A DNA stretch of 64,000 nt from Chengkuizengella axinellae (GCF_030730905.1 NZ_JAVAMP010000011.1:62001-126000), one strand, 5' to 3'. Counted from the first letter of the stretch, positions 1 to 9,381 are shown. Notes: generated from the sequence alone by a model not told the origin. Translations and numbers: made by a program.

Positions 1-840
1 CTGCAAAGAACTTCAAATTCACATTATCACTTACTGGCAACGTAAATGTTAATTCATAAGATGTATTAGTAGATGTTAAATCTACCGTTTGATCTAAATA
101 TCGAGTATAGTCAACATTGTCAACGATGACCTGAAATTTTCTATCTACTGTACTTCTTGCATCAAATTGTACAGTATACTCTTGGCCTTCCACTGCTTTA
201 AATGTTCCTTGATTTAAGGAGATCGTAAAGAACATATCTCCTTCATCTTGAACTGCGATTTTCGCTTCTCCATCTACAGCTGAAATTTCAGCTTGATCTG
301 GAGTCATTACAAATGGCTCCCACCCTTCAACTGAACTATCGAATGTACCATTTGAAATGAGTGCTGACGATTCCTCTTTCAATACCACTTCCACATTATC
401 TAAATAGATATCATGGGCTTGACCTAGTTTTTCTTCCCCATCCATTTTTCCAGCAAAAAATTTCAAGTTTACATCATCATTTTTTGGCATCGTAAATGTT
501 AATTCATAAGGTGTGTTAGCTGATGTTACATCCACAACCTGATCTAAATACCTCTCATAGCTTACATTATCTACAATCACTTGCATTTTTCTATCTACTG
601 TACTTCTCGCATCAAATCGTACAACATACTCTTGACCTTCTACCGCTTCAAATGTTCCCTGATTTAAAGAGATCGTAAAGAACATATCTCCTTCATCTTG
701 AATTGCGAATTTTGCTTCCCCGTCTACAACTGAAATTTCAGCTTGGTCTGGGGTCATAACAAATGACTCCCACCCTTCAACTGAGCTATCGAATGTACCA
801 TTTGAAATGAATGCAGACTGATTAGCATCTACTGCTTCTT
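1..840 (-). repeat. near-identical CBM repeats, 450-bp period
   Basis: Two copies of a 150-codon CBM4_9 module are still very similar in DNA. For example CGTAAATGTTAATTCATAAG occurs at 41-60 and again exactly 450 bp later at 491-510. A third, more diverged module lies at about 850-1340. The high nucleotide identity points to recent in-frame duplication, and the array may continue past the window edge. Confidence 0.85.
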
Positions 841-2713
841 CGACCTCAGCTCCTACATCAACAGCCTCTCCAGTTGCTGTAAACTTCACATTATCTAAGA
901 AAATATCGTGTTGACCAATTAATTCTTCTCCATCCAATTTACCCATTAAGAATTTTACCGTAACATTATCGTCCTCTGGCACATCAAATGTAAATTTGAA
1001 CGTTTCATTTGTTTGTGATAAATCTACTGTATCGTCCAAATATCTTGTATACACAACATTATCAACAACAACCATCAATTTTCTGTCCACATTACTTCTT
1101 GCATCAAATTCTAACGTGTAAGACTGTCCCTTTTTAACCTCGAACTCCCCTTGTGTAAACTGAATACTCCAGAAAATCTCTCCTTCTTTTTGGATAGCTA
1201 CCTTTGCTTCTCCATTATCTGAAGTTATGTTCACATCTGCATCAAAATGTGCAAATGTTACCCAAGGCTCTACAGCAGAATCAAATGTTCCATTCAGAAA
1301 TCCATCTAACGAGGAAGCTTCCTCTGGTCTTCTTAACTCTCCAGATTCAAATTCCGTATTAATTACTTCATTCTCAACTATTGCAGGATCAACATCTTCA
1401 TATACTCTTACATAATCGACTTTCATCTCACTAGGAAACTCTGTACTTTCATCTGGTTCACCAGAAAAACTTCCTCCTACAGCAAGATTCAAAATCAAAT
1501 ATTGAGGAAGATCATATACCCACTCTTCTTCTCCAAAGTTGTATACAACTTCATCTTTATTTACGATATGATACAATACGTCATCAACGTAAAATTCAAT
1601 CTCATCCTCATCCCATTCCACAGCATATACATGGAAATCATCTGAAAATTTCCCTTCAGATAAATGATAATCACTAGTTATCCCTGTACCACTAGATAAA
1701 GGACCGTGTAAAGTACCAGAAATTTTATCCGGTGTATGACCTGCCAACTCCATAATGTCAATTTCACCAGTTTGAGGCCAGCCTACTTCATCAAAGTTCT
1801 GCCCTAGAGTCCAAATCGCAGGCCATATTCCTTTTCCTTCTGGAACAAGTGCCCTCACTTCAATTTTCCCATGAGCTTGACTGAATAAATCATTAGTTGT
1901 CAGCTTTGAAGAAGTATAATAAAACTCTTTTCCTGCTTCTTCACGAGGATTTTCTTCTTTAATTGCTTTAATAACCAAGTTTCCATCCTCAATAAAAGCA
2001 TTTTGAGCTTCATCCGTATAATATTCTAGCTCTCCATTTCCCCAGCCAGGATTACCGTAATCTGCACCATTTCCGATTTCAAAAGTCCATTTTGTTCTAT
2101 CGATTTCATCTCCATCAAATTCATCACTCCATGTAAGCTGCCATTCTTCAACCAAGTCTTCATCCGCTTCAGTATTTGTTCTGTTTAACAACTCTTCTTT
2201 TTCAAAATCGAAGTTCATCATTGCATCAAATATTACAGCTGCATCAGCACGAGTCACTAACTTGCTCGAATCAGATGTATCTATAACTTCTGTAATACTT
2301 ACAGTATTTAATAAGGGAGCTAATAAGCTTTCTACCTCAGCAAATGTGATCGTTTCCAAAGGATGTAATAAACCATCCTCAGATACAGGAAGATAGCCTG
2401 CTGCTTTTGCAACTTCATTATAATACCAATCTGATTCTTGAACATCCTTATACGTTACTTCAGCTTCATCTGTTATACCTAATATTCTATTGGCAATTAT
2501 AATAACTTCTACTTTGGTAATCGGTTGATCGGGTTTAAAGTCCCCATTAGGATAACCATTGATAATTCCACTGTCATTCAAACGTTTAATTGCTTCATAA
2601 GCCTCATGATCTGCTACATCATTAAATGCTGCTAACGCTGGAACACTTGTAAATAATAAACATAATGATAATATAATTGCCCAAGTACGACTAGACTTCA
2701 TATTTTTCACCAT
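1..2713 (-). CDS. SLH-anchored GH16 endo-beta-1,3-glucanase (laminarinase-like), 3' end beyond window
   Basis: Secreted glycoside hydrolase family 16 enzyme predicted to cut beta-1,3- or mixed-linkage glucans at the cell surface. About 904 codons lie in the window and the frame is still open at base 1, so the C-terminus is missing. Order: signal peptide (1-30, ending VPALA), one clear SLH repeat (about 30-75, with GYPNGDFKPDQPITKVE) and a weaker SLH region to about 165, GH16 catalytic domain (about 187-438) with the E-x-D-x-x-E catalytic motif GEIDIMELAG near residue 315, then at least three CBM4_9-type carbohydrate-binding modules. The ATG at 2713 follows AGGAGG by about ten bases; the ATG at 2701 is too distant. 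It lies 44 bp behind the unanchored GH16 gene and is probably in its operon. SLH repeats suggest retention on secondary cell-wall polymer. Exact substrate is inferred. Confidence 0.9.
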   Translation of the reverse strand, partial: MVKNMKSSRTWAIILSLCLLFTSVPALAAFNDVADHEAYEAIKRLNDSGIINGYPNGDFKPDQPITKVEVIIIANRILGITDEAEVTYKDVQESDWYYNEVAKAAGYLPVSEDGLLHPLETITFAEVESLLAPLLNTVSITEVIDTSDSSKLVTRADAAVIFDAMMNFDFEKEELLNRTNTEADEDLVEEWQLTWSDEFDGDEIDRTKWTFEIGNGADYGNPGWGNGELEYYTDEAQNAFIEDGNLVIKAIKEENPREEAGKEFYYTSSKLTTNDLFSQAHGKIEVRALVPEGKGIWPAIWTLGQNFDEVGWPQTGEIDIMELAGHTPDKISGTLHGPLSSGTGITSDYHLSEGKFSDDFHVYAVEWDEDEIEFYVDDVLYHIVNKDEVVYNFGEEEWVYDLPQYLILNLAVGGSFSGEPDESTEFPSEMKVDYVRVYEDVDPAIVENEVINTEFESGELRRPEEASSLDGFLNGTFDSAVEPWVTFAHFDADVNITSDNGEAKVAIQKEGEIFWSIQFTQGEFEVKKGQSYTLEFDARSNVDRKLMVVVDNVVYTRYLDDTVDLSQTNETFKFTFDVPEDDNVTVKFLMGKLDGEELIGQHDIFLDNVKFTATGEAVDVGAEVEEAVDANQSAFISNGTFDSSVEGWESFVMTPDQAEISVVDGEAKFAIQDEGDMFFTISLNQGTFEAVEGQEYVVRFDARSTVDRKMQVIVDNVSYERYLDQVVDVTSANTPYELTFTMPKNDDVNLKFFAGKMDGEEKLGQAHDIYLDNVEVVLKEESSALISNGTFDSSVEGWEPFVMTPDQAEISAVDGEAKIAVQDEGDMFFTISLNQGTFKAVEGQEYTVQFDARSTVDRKFQVIVDNVDYTRYLDQTVDLTSTNTSYELTFTLPVSDNVNLKFFA

Positions 2714-2757
2714 TCTTTTATTTCCTCCTAGTATGTGATTTATAGATAAATTTAGCT

Positions 2758-4518
2758 TTAATTTTCATATAACTTAACATTATCAATATAGATTTGATGA
2801 GGTGTGCTTGGAGCACCGTTTACATTTCCAAGCATAAATTTTAAAGAAGTATTATCATCCTCTGACATCGTAAAAGTGTATTGATAAGTACTCATCATTG
2901 AATTGATGCTTACATTTTGATTCAAATATTGATGGTAAACTGCATTATCAATGATGACTTGGATGTCTCTTGCTTGATCTGTTCTAGCATCAAACTCTAC
3001 TGTATATTGCTTGCCTGCAGTTAAGTCTAAATTCCCTTGATACAACTGTACTCCCCAAGATTCTGCACCAACGTTACTAACTGAAATTTTCACTTCATTA
3101 TTTTCAGCTTGAATGGCTGCCCCTGCATCAAAATGTACATATTGATCCCAAGATGTTAATGCTCCTTCAAAGGTTCCATTTGTAACTTTAGAAACTTCAG
3201 TCACAGGTAGTCCTTCATAAAATCTTACATTATCAATGTAGATTTGATGAGGTACGCCTACAATTTCACCAATTTTTCCAGCAAGTAATTTTAAACTAAC
3301 CTCTTCATTAGCAGGCATTGTAAACGAAATTGTATACGTATTCATCTGAGTGGTTAAATTCAATGTTTCATCTACAAACTTCGTAAAATTTTCATTCTCT
3401 GCAACGACTTCTAATTGTCTTGCCACATCAGATCTTGCATCAAACTGTACGGTATAAGTCTGAGCATTTTCTAACTGAAATGGTCCTTGATTTAACTGGA
3501 GACTCCAAAATTCATTACCTTCGTAATTTACATTGATATTAGCTTCTCCATTTACTACAGTTATACTGGCTGCAGCATCACTATGAATATATGTATCCCA
3601 TCCATTTAATGCGTTATCAAAAGTCCCATTTTGTAAATTCAACTGAGGTACAGTTGGCTCTACCTCTTCATATAAACGAATATAATCTACTTCCATTTGA
3701 TTAGGTACAATCGTATTTTCATTTGGACTGCCTGGGAAAAAACCACCAACGGCTACGTTCATAATAAAATAAAATTGATTATCAAAAACCCAACTTTCTT
3801 CACCATATTGTGCAATGATGACATCTTTGTTTACTGTATGATATGGTATTCCATCAATATAATACTGAATTGTATTCTCGTCCCACTCTACAACATACTC
3901 ATGAAAACCATCTGCAAAAGTGCCTTCATTCAACACATAGGTACTAGAATATCCCTGAAAACCGTTTTGTTCTGATAGTGGTGAGTGAACAGTTCCATAT
4001 ATTTTATTTGGTTCTTGACCTAACAGCTCAACAATATCTATCTCACCAACATCAGGCCATAGCTCTTCTGGCCATTCTTTACCAAGCATCCAAACTGCTG
4101 GCCAAATGGCATCTCCCTCTAACAATTTGGCTGAAACTTCAATTCTCCCATATTGAGGCATGACTTTATTTTTCGTATTGATTCTTCCAGAAGAATAATA
4201 GGTTGTAAATGGTTTTCCATCCGCTTCATATACTGTACGTTCTTCTTCAGTGACTTTAATGATTAATTTACCATCTTCAACAGATACATTTTCGGGTGTG
4301 TAATATTGAAGCTCAAAATTCCCCCATCCATTATCAAATGGACCCCACCCAATGTCATAGTTCCAATAATCCATATTAAGCTCGGTACCACCAAACTCAT
4401 CACTCCATACAAGGTTCCATTTTTCATCCAATGGTTCTTCAGCTATAGAGATAGATATTAAACTAGCACATAACAACAAACTTAATACAACTGCAATCAG
4501 ATTCTTTTTACCCAGCAT
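2758..4518 (-). CDS. secreted GH16 beta-glucanase with two CBM4_9 modules
   Basis: 586-residue extracellular endo-beta-1,3(4)-glucanase, homologous to its downstream neighbour but without SLH anchoring. Signal peptide 1-26 (ending SISIAE), GH16 domain about 30-285 with catalytic GEIDIVELLG near 157-166 (first Glu nucleophile, last Glu acid/base by family knowledge), then two CBM4_9-like beta-sandwich modules (about 295-440 and 445-586). The ATG at 4518 follows GGGAGAGG. First gene of a probable two-gene operon with the SLH-linked enzyme, giving one released and one wall-bound glucanase. A perfect cre directly beside the -10 region suggests CcpA repression on preferred sugars. Laminarin or lichenin as substrate is inferred. 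Confidence 0.93.
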   Translation of the reverse strand: MLGKKNLIAVVLSLLLCASLISISIAEEPLDEKWNLVWSDEFGGTELNMDYWNYDIGWGPFDNGWGNFELQYYTPENVSVEDGKLIIKVTEEERTVYEADGKPFTTYYSSGRINTKNKVMPQYGRIEVSAKLLEGDAIWPAVWMLGKEWPEELWPDVGEIDIVELLGQEPNKIYGTVHSPLSEQNGFQGYSSTYVLNEGTFADGFHEYVVEWDENTIQYYIDGIPYHTVNKDVIIAQYGEESWVFDNQFYFIMNVAVGGFFPGSPNENTIVPNQMEVDYIRLYEEVEPTVPQLNLQNGTFDNALNGWDTYIHSDAAASITVVNGEANINVNYEGNEFWSLQLNQGPFQLENAQTYTVQFDARSDVARQLEVVAENENFTKFVDETLNLTTQMNTYTISFTMPANEEVSLKLLAGKIGEIVGVPHQIYIDNVRFYEGLPVTEVSKVTNGTFEGALTSWDQYVHFDAGAAIQAENNEVKISVSNVGAESWGVQLYQGNLDLTAGKQYTVEFDARTDQARDIQVIIDNAVYHQYLNQNVSINSMMSTYQYTFTMSEDDNTSLKFMLGNVNGAPSTPHQIYIDNVKLYEN

Positions 4519-4591
4519 AAACCTCTCCCTTATTTTTAGTAAAAGTCGTTCTTGCTAGTAGAATGATTTCCTATCCTCCTTTTTATCTTTT

Positions 4592-4611
4592 TGAAAACGA
4601 TTTCAATTGTA
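4592..4611 (-). promoter_or_regulatory. perfect cre abutting the -10 box of the GH16 operon
   Basis: TGAAAACGATTTCA (4592-4605) fits the CcpA consensus TGWAANCGNTNWCA at every position. On the minus strand it directly follows a -10-like TACAAT (4606-4611), so bound CcpA would cover the transcription start. The -35 is weak. Start of the GH16 gene is about 75 bp downstream. Confidence 0.7.
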
Positions 4612-4635
4612 GAAATATAGTCTTTTCACAATTAA

Positions 4636-4682
4636 CAAACTATATAGTTTGGTTTCTCTAGCTGCACGTGAAACCGTTTGCA
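4636..4682 (-). promoter_or_regulatory. palindrome and second cre-like site upstream of the GH16 operon
   Basis: A perfect 16-bp palindrome CAAACTATATAGTTTG (4636-4651) lies about 25 bp upstream of the proposed -10. A second cre-like site TGAAACCGTTTGCA (4669-4682, one mismatch to the consensus) lies further up. The palindrome could bind a dedicated sugar regulator and the second site could bind CcpA or another LacI-family protein. The rest of the gap to 4889 shows no gene. Confidence 0.5.
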
Positions 4683-4889
4683 AATAATAGGAAGATTATA
4701 CTTTAAACTGGTTAAATATTCAATACATTTTGCATAATTTTCATATTTTCATTGTTTTTTAAAAGACACCACATCCGAAATAATGCTTGTCTCTCAAAAC
4801 AATACACCATATGATTCTTTATAATGGAAGATCATTGGTTCCCTTGAAAACTCGGAGATTGATTCACATGAATATTAACAAGAAATCCC

Positions 4890-5399
4890 TTAGATTGAAA
4901 ATGGAGGAGCAATGATTTCTATTTTACAACTAGATATTGCTGATAATTTATCTCCTTTTTTAGCGCTTTCTATAAAAAGAAGAACTATACCTTCTCCAAC
5001 ATTAACAATTCTTCCATTTTGTCCTTCATCACCTACAGTTTGTTGTGAATTACATACTATAATTTCTTTCATCTCCCCTATCATAGATTTTGCTAAGTTT
5101 GTGACTGGATCTTCAATACACGAGCATTCTCCCTTGTCTTTTCTAATATCTTTTAATTTGATCGTAAATGGTACTAAAACCTCAACGTAACAAACTTCAC
5201 TAACTGAAATGTAAGCAAGCTCACCACTATTATTTAAATCAAGAGTAGCAATAAAACTATCGACAGCCATTAAAGTTCCGACAATATCAGATTCAAGAGA
5301 AATAGTTCTTATATCAACCTCCTCGCCCACCAACTGTTCTAAAACACACTGCATCGGACAAACGCAGCAATCACATATAGTTTTATCAAAATGTCCCAT
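4890..5399 (-). CDS. Cys-rich CDCCVCPMQC N-terminal protein of unknown function
   Basis: 169-residue cytoplasmic protein of unknown function. Its hallmark is the N-terminal segment CDCCVCPMQCVLEQLVG around residues 9-25, five cysteines within eleven residues, followed by a probably beta-rich domain and a further C-terminal CSC pair near 125. No signal peptide or membrane helix. I chose the ATG at 5399, 11 bp after AAGGAGG; the GTG at 5408 sits only two bases behind that site. A truncated relative begins the same way (LGVFDETQCDCCVCPMQC) at 16821, which supports this start. The Cys cluster could bind metal or form disulphides; short proteins with this motif occur in spore-forming Bacillales by memory, so a spore-coat role is possible but unproven. 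Confidence 0.7.
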   Translation of the reverse strand: MGHFDKTICDCCVCPMQCVLEQLVGEEVDIRTISLESDIVGTLMAVDSFIATLDLNNSGELAYISVSEVCYVEVLVPFTIKLKDIRKDKGECSCIEDPVTNLAKSMIGEMKEIIVCNSQQTVGDEGQNGRIVNVGEGIVLLFIESAKKGDKLSAISSCKIEIIAPPFSI

Positions 5400-5567
5400 A
5401 AGATCCACTTCCTCCTTATTTTATTTGATGAGATATAATATGCGTGGATTTAATGTAGTGATTGGACTTATGTCTAAGGTTGTAAAAATCCGAAATTATC
5501 AGTTTCAATACATCATGTGATGAATAAAATGTAAGTAACAAATCACAGATGTGTCTGGGGGAATATA

Positions 5568-6125
5568 ATGACTAATTTAGATAGAGAAGAATTTATGATT
5601 GAGACTAATAGGCTTATATTAAGGGAATTTAATGAAATTGATTTAGATGAACTGTATACATTAGTTTGTCAAAATGATTTTATGCTTACTGTTTCTAAGA
5701 AAGAGGATTTAAAAAGATATATTAAATATTTAAAAGAGAAGCAAAACCAGTTTAATCCTGATGATACGAGGTTTATTCTTGGTATTTTTGTAAAAGATAA
5801 ACCGGAATTTGTGGGTTGGAGTGCGATTTTACCAAATACAAAATTCGAATCTACACAAAGAGAAAGATTTATTGTAATTTCCAGAGACCAAAGAAATAAA
5901 GGGTATGTTACTGAAGCTGAAATGGGAACTTATGATTATATGTTTACTAAGACAAACCATCATGAAATCGTAGCAAGAGTCTATTTCTCTAATCCTTATT
6001 ATAAATTAGTAACTGATATTATGAAAAAAACGGGGTACGTCCCAATGCTCCCGAAATATACAAGTAATACTAAGAGGTGCAATTACTTTATTCTTACTAG
6101 AGAAAGATATATGAGCAAACGATAG
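5568..6125 (+). CDS. GNAT N-acetyltransferase (RimJ/RimL-like), copy 1
   Basis: 185-residue acetyl-CoA-dependent N-acetyltransferase of the Acetyltransf_3 type. It opens with the typical ETNRLILREFNEIDLDELY strand-helix. The acetyl-CoA-binding region is unusual: RDQRNKGYVTEAEMGTYDYMF carries the R/Q-x-x-G/A-like turn (RNKGYV), and a NPYYKLVTDIMKKTGYVP segment follows, equivalent to N-x-x-S...GF in relatives. The ATG follows GGGGGAA closely. It is probably monocistronic with its own leader, and the adjacent gene is a tandem paralogue. Acceptor substrate unknown; candidates are an antibiotic, an amino acid or a protein N-terminus. Confidence 0.85.
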   Translation: MTNLDREEFMIETNRLILREFNEIDLDELYTLVCQNDFMLTVSKKEDLKRYIKYLKEKQNQFNPDDTRFILGIFVKDKPEFVGWSAILPNTKFESTQRERFIVISRDQRNKGYVTEAEMGTYDYMFTKTNHHEIVARVYFSNPYYKLVTDIMKKTGYVPMLPKYTSNTKRCNYFILTRERYMSKR

Positions 6126-6278
6126 TATTTTATTTTGATGAGATACTGTATGAATATGCTTTAAATGATGATTAGGTAGATGTCTTAAATTATAAAAATC
6201 CGCACTTGTCTGTATCACCATATGATGTGATGTAATAAGATGAAAATAAAAATCACAGAAATGTCTGGGAGGGATACG

Positions 6279-6848
6279 ATGCATAATTCAAACAATGATG
6301 TATTTATAATTGAAACTAATAGGCTAATAATAAGGGAATTTAACGAAAGTGATTTAAATGAATTGTATACGTTTACTCGTCAAAATGATTTTATGATTCA
6401 TTTTTCTAAGAAAGAAGATTTAAAAAGATATAATAAATATTTAAAGGAGAAGCACAACCAATTTAAACCTGATGATACGAGGTTTGTTGTTGGTCTTTTC
6501 CAAAAAGATACAGCAAAATTAGTTGGTTGGAGTGCTATTATAGCGAATCCAGAAATTAAATCAACACAGAGAGAAAGAATGGATTTCATTTCTAAAGATC
6601 AAAGAAATAAAGGCTACGTTACTGAAGCAAACAAGGCAATTTATGACTATGTATTTAATAAATCAAACCATCATGAAATTGTAACAATAGCCTACCTGGC
6701 TAACCCCTATTATGAATTAGTAGTCAAAATGATGAAAAAAAATGGGTATGTTCCAACGCACTCAAAAAAATTAAGAAATAATCTAAAATGTAATTACTTC
6801 ATTTTAACAAAAGAACGATATATGAATCGTGAAAAAAATGTACTTTGA
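6279..6848 (+). CDS. GNAT N-acetyltransferase (RimJ/RimL-like), copy 2
   Basis: 189-residue tandem paralogue of the preceding acetyltransferase, with the same TNRLIIREFNESDLNELY opening, DQRNKGYVTEAN turn and NPYYELVVKMMKKNGYVP segment. I place the start at ATG 6279, four bases after GGGAGGGA; an upstream ATG at 6240 lacks a ribosome site and lies in the duplicated leader. Differences concentrate in the middle (VVGLFQKDTAKLVGWSAI) and could mark altered acceptor specificity. It ends only 7 bp before the convergent transporter stop, and I see no clear terminator between them. Confidence 0.85.
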   Translation: MHNSNNDVFIIETNRLIIREFNESDLNELYTFTRQNDFMIHFSKKEDLKRYNKYLKEKHNQFKPDDTRFVVGLFQKDTAKLVGWSAIIANPEIKSTQRERMDFISKDQRNKGYVTEANKAIYDYVFNKSNHHEIVTIAYLANPYYELVVKMMKKNGYVPTHSKKLRNNLKCNYFILTKERYMNREKNVL

Positions 6849-6855
6849 AAATAAA

Positions 6856-8703
6856 TTAAAAAGGAAATAGCAATGGAATCAATATCAACATGACAACCCC
6901 AAGGACTAGCTGCAATGGAACCCCTACTTTTACGTAATCAGAAAAAGAATACCCACCTGCAGTCATGACTAAAGCATTTGTAGGTGATGCAACTGGAGTG
7001 GCAAATGCCATGCTGGCAGATATAGCTACGGCCATTAAAAAAGGATATGGACTAACACCTATATTCATCGCTGTTGTGATGGCTATAGGAGCAAATATTA
7101 CAGCTGTTGCTGTATTGCTAATAAATTGACTTAATAACATCGTAATAAGATAGAAACCTATTAACAACGGATAAGTTCCCAACTCACCTATCGTTGATAA
7201 CAATCCATCCGATATGTATGCAATGCCTCCGGTTTTTTCTAAAGCTGTAGCCATTGGTAGCATCGCTGCGATTAATACAACGGCTTCCCAATTTACCTGT
7301 TGATACGCCTCTGAAATAGACTTAATGCAACCCGTGATAATCATCAAGAAAGCAGAAATCATAACGGCTACTACAGTTGGAACTATTTCAAAAATCATCA
7401 TAGAAAGCATGAAAATCATAATTGCAGCTGCAATAGGTGCTTTACCTTTAGCGTAAGCAGCCTTAGCTTCTGTGGAAACATCTCCGCCACTAATCACATC
7501 CATTTTTTCATTGGCTAACAATTCAATATCATCCCAATCCCCATGAATTAACAACGCATCTCCTAAGCTCAATTTGACATCCTTAATATTCGTAACAATG
7601 AACTTCCCTCTTTTATTAATCGCTACTACATTGCAGTGATATTTTTCACGAAAATGCAGCTCTGCAATCGTTTTGTTGTGAAACTTAGAATGTGGAGGGA
7701 TAAACAACTCTAATAAACCGAACTTTTTGGAAACTAGATCGTCATGCAATAATCTATTTTCTTTGTTGGCTTGTTCAAGCTCATATTCTGAAATAAATTG
7801 ATGGACAACCTGCTCATCACCAAAAAGAAGTAAACAATCATTTTCTTGAAGCATTGTGTTTGAGTTTGCTGTTAATTGTTTTTGACCTAATCCAATAAAC
7901 CTATCGTTTATTCTTCGATGAACCTCCACTATTGTAATTTTATATTTCTCTGAAAGCTTAATATCTTCTAAGGTTTGCCCAATGATGTTAGAAGAACTAG
8001 TGACACGAACATAGTGGAGCTTATTTTGCAATTCATAAAAACTAATTAATTCTGTTGATGATAAATAGGTCTGTACGGTTTTTCGAGTTTGGTGGTTCGG
8101 CAGCAGTTTATTCCTTGTAAATAAAAGAAACAAACCTCCCACTAACAATGCAACTAAACCAATAGGCATAAAATCAAAAAAGGATAACGGCTCAAAGTTG
8201 TATTCCAACAATACTTCACTGATCACAATGTTTGGAGGTGTCCCAATTAATGTCATCATTCCTCCCAAGCTGCTTGCATAAGCAAGTGGAATTAAAAATT
8301 GAGAGGGATTTGCCTTCATTTTCATACAAATACTTAAAACAACAGGTAATAAAACAGCCACCGTGCCTGTATTGCTTAAGAAGCCGCTAAAACCACCCAC
8401 AACGATAATAATAATCATAAAGAGCTTCCATTGACTATCACCTGCTAATCTTAATAGTTGATTCCCTATTTGCTTTGCTAAACCTGTATTAAAAATCCCA
8501 GCACCTACAATAAACAAACTTGCGATCATAATGACAATTGAATTTGAGAACCCTGTCAAAATTTCATTCGATGTAAGGATCCCAGCTATAAATAGAGCTA
8601 ATAAAGAGCCCACAGCTACAATATCTGCACGTACTTTTCCGCTTATAAAAAATAGGGTTGCAGCGATTAATATTAAAAAGGTTAAAAGCATATCCATTGG
8701 CAT
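6856..8703 (-). CDS. SLC13/DASS-family anion transporter with RCK_C (TrkA-C) domains
   Basis: About 615-residue inner-membrane symporter of the SLC13/citrate-transporter type, expected to carry sulfate, dicarboxylates or a similar anion with Na+ or H+. Roughly five N-terminal helices contain the conserved substrate-loop signature with SNTGTVAVLLP and SLGGMMTLIGTPPNIVIS. Two soluble TrkA-C-like domains follow (about 205-290 and 300-390), then the second half with LSQFISNTATAVIFAPIA and FATPVASPTNALVM. I prefer ATG 8703 (MPMDML), preceded by GGGGTG, over ATG 8718, which has no ribosome site. Substrate cannot be told from sequence; neighbours give no pathway. Confidence 0.88.
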   Translation of the reverse strand: MPMDMLLTFLILIAATLFFISGKVRADIVAVGSLLALFIAGILTSNEILTGFSNSIVIMIASLFIVGAGIFNTGLAKQIGNQLLRLAGDSQWKLFMIIIIVVGGFSGFLSNTGTVAVLLPVVLSICMKMKANPSQFLIPLAYASSLGGMMTLIGTPPNIVISEVLLEYNFEPLSFFDFMPIGLVALLVGGLFLLFTRNKLLPNHQTRKTVQTYLSSTELISFYELQNKLHYVRVTSSSNIIGQTLEDIKLSEKYKITIVEVHRRINDRFIGLGQKQLTANSNTMLQENDCLLLFGDEQVVHQFISEYELEQANKENRLLHDDLVSKKFGLLELFIPPHSKFHNKTIAELHFREKYHCNVVAINKRGKFIVTNIKDVKLSLGDALLIHGDWDDIELLANEKMDVISGGDVSTEAKAAYAKGKAPIAAAIMIFMLSMMIFEIVPTVVAVMISAFLMIITGCIKSISEAYQQVNWEAVVLIAAMLPMATALEKTGGIAYISDGLLSTIGELGTYPLLIGFYLITMLLSQFISNTATAVIFAPIAITTAMNIGVSPYPFLMAVAISASMAFATPVASPTNALVMTAGGYSFSDYVKVGVPLQLVLGVVMLILIPLLFPF

Positions 8704-8904
8704 TGAGCAACACCCCATTAAAATAATGATTTTAAATGAAATAACATCATAGTCTCCACTGTATTAAGAAAATTATACCATTATGTGTAATAAAGCGATG
8801 TAAAATCTGTCACAAGGTTCTGTAGACTATTCATGTTCACTTTACGACAACATTTATTATGTGATTCATGGTTTTTTTGACTTCTTATTACACAAGCATA
8901 CCCG

Positions 8905-9381
8905 TTAGTTTAATATAATCTCCATTTTTCTACTCTTGGTTGTCATACCAATTGACTCATAAAATTCAATTGAATCCGGATTCTTCTCAGATACTCCCAA
9001 TTCAATACTATCAACTTTCAGACTTCTCCCAAAGTCAAATACATATTTCATAAGTGTTTTTCCGATTCCCTTTTTTCTCTGTGCTTCGGCAATGCATAAA
9101 CTGTTTATAAATAATACCTTTCTTGCTTTCACAAATGAATTTTCAGTTATTTCTTCTTCCTTCATCACAATGACTCCAACAATTTCGTTACCAATGGTAG
9201 CCACAAAAATGTGCTGTTTGACATCATTTAGCTGGTTTTCAAAAAACTCTTGACTCACTGGAGTAGAATTCTCTTTGTACAAATCTGGTCTTTCGCTAAC
9301 GTGTAATTCATGAACCTGCCTGAATAAACACAATGAAGGTTCGTAATCGCTTTTATTAGCCTTTCGGATAGATATATCCAT
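8905..9381 (-). CDS. GNAT N-acetyltransferase
   Basis: 158-residue Acetyltransf_1-type protein. The N-terminus reads MDISIRKANKSDYEPSL. The core strand VKARKVLFINSLCIAEAQRKKGIGKTLMKYVF holds the acetyl-CoA pyrophosphate loop (Q-R-K-K-G-I-G), and LGVSEKNPDSIEFYESIGMTTKSRKMEI is the conserved C-terminal motif with Tyr as likely general acid. ATG follows GTGGGAGGAA. It is separated from neighbours and probably transcribed alone. Unrelated in close detail to the tandem pair upstream. Acceptor unknown. Confidence 0.88.
   Translation of the reverse strand: MDISIRKANKSDYEPSLCLFRQVHELHVSERPDLYKENSTPVSQEFFENQLNDVKQHIFVATIGNEIVGVIVMKEEEITENSFVKARKVLFINSLCIAEAQRKKGIGKTLMKYVFDFGRSLKVDSIELGVSEKNPDSIEFYESIGMTTKSRKMEIILN

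Larger units (their letters stand above)
5421..6848 (+). repeat. tandem duplication of a GNAT gene with its leader (711-bp unit)
   Basis: The two GNAT genes are spaced exactly 711 bp start to start, and homology extends through their roughly 140-bp leaders. Shared blocks include TTGATGAGATA, TATGATGTGATG/CATCATGTGATG, AAAATCCG and AAATCACAGA-N2-TGTCTGGG before each ribosome site. This is a duplication of a whole transcription unit and not of the coding region only. Confidence 0.85.
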
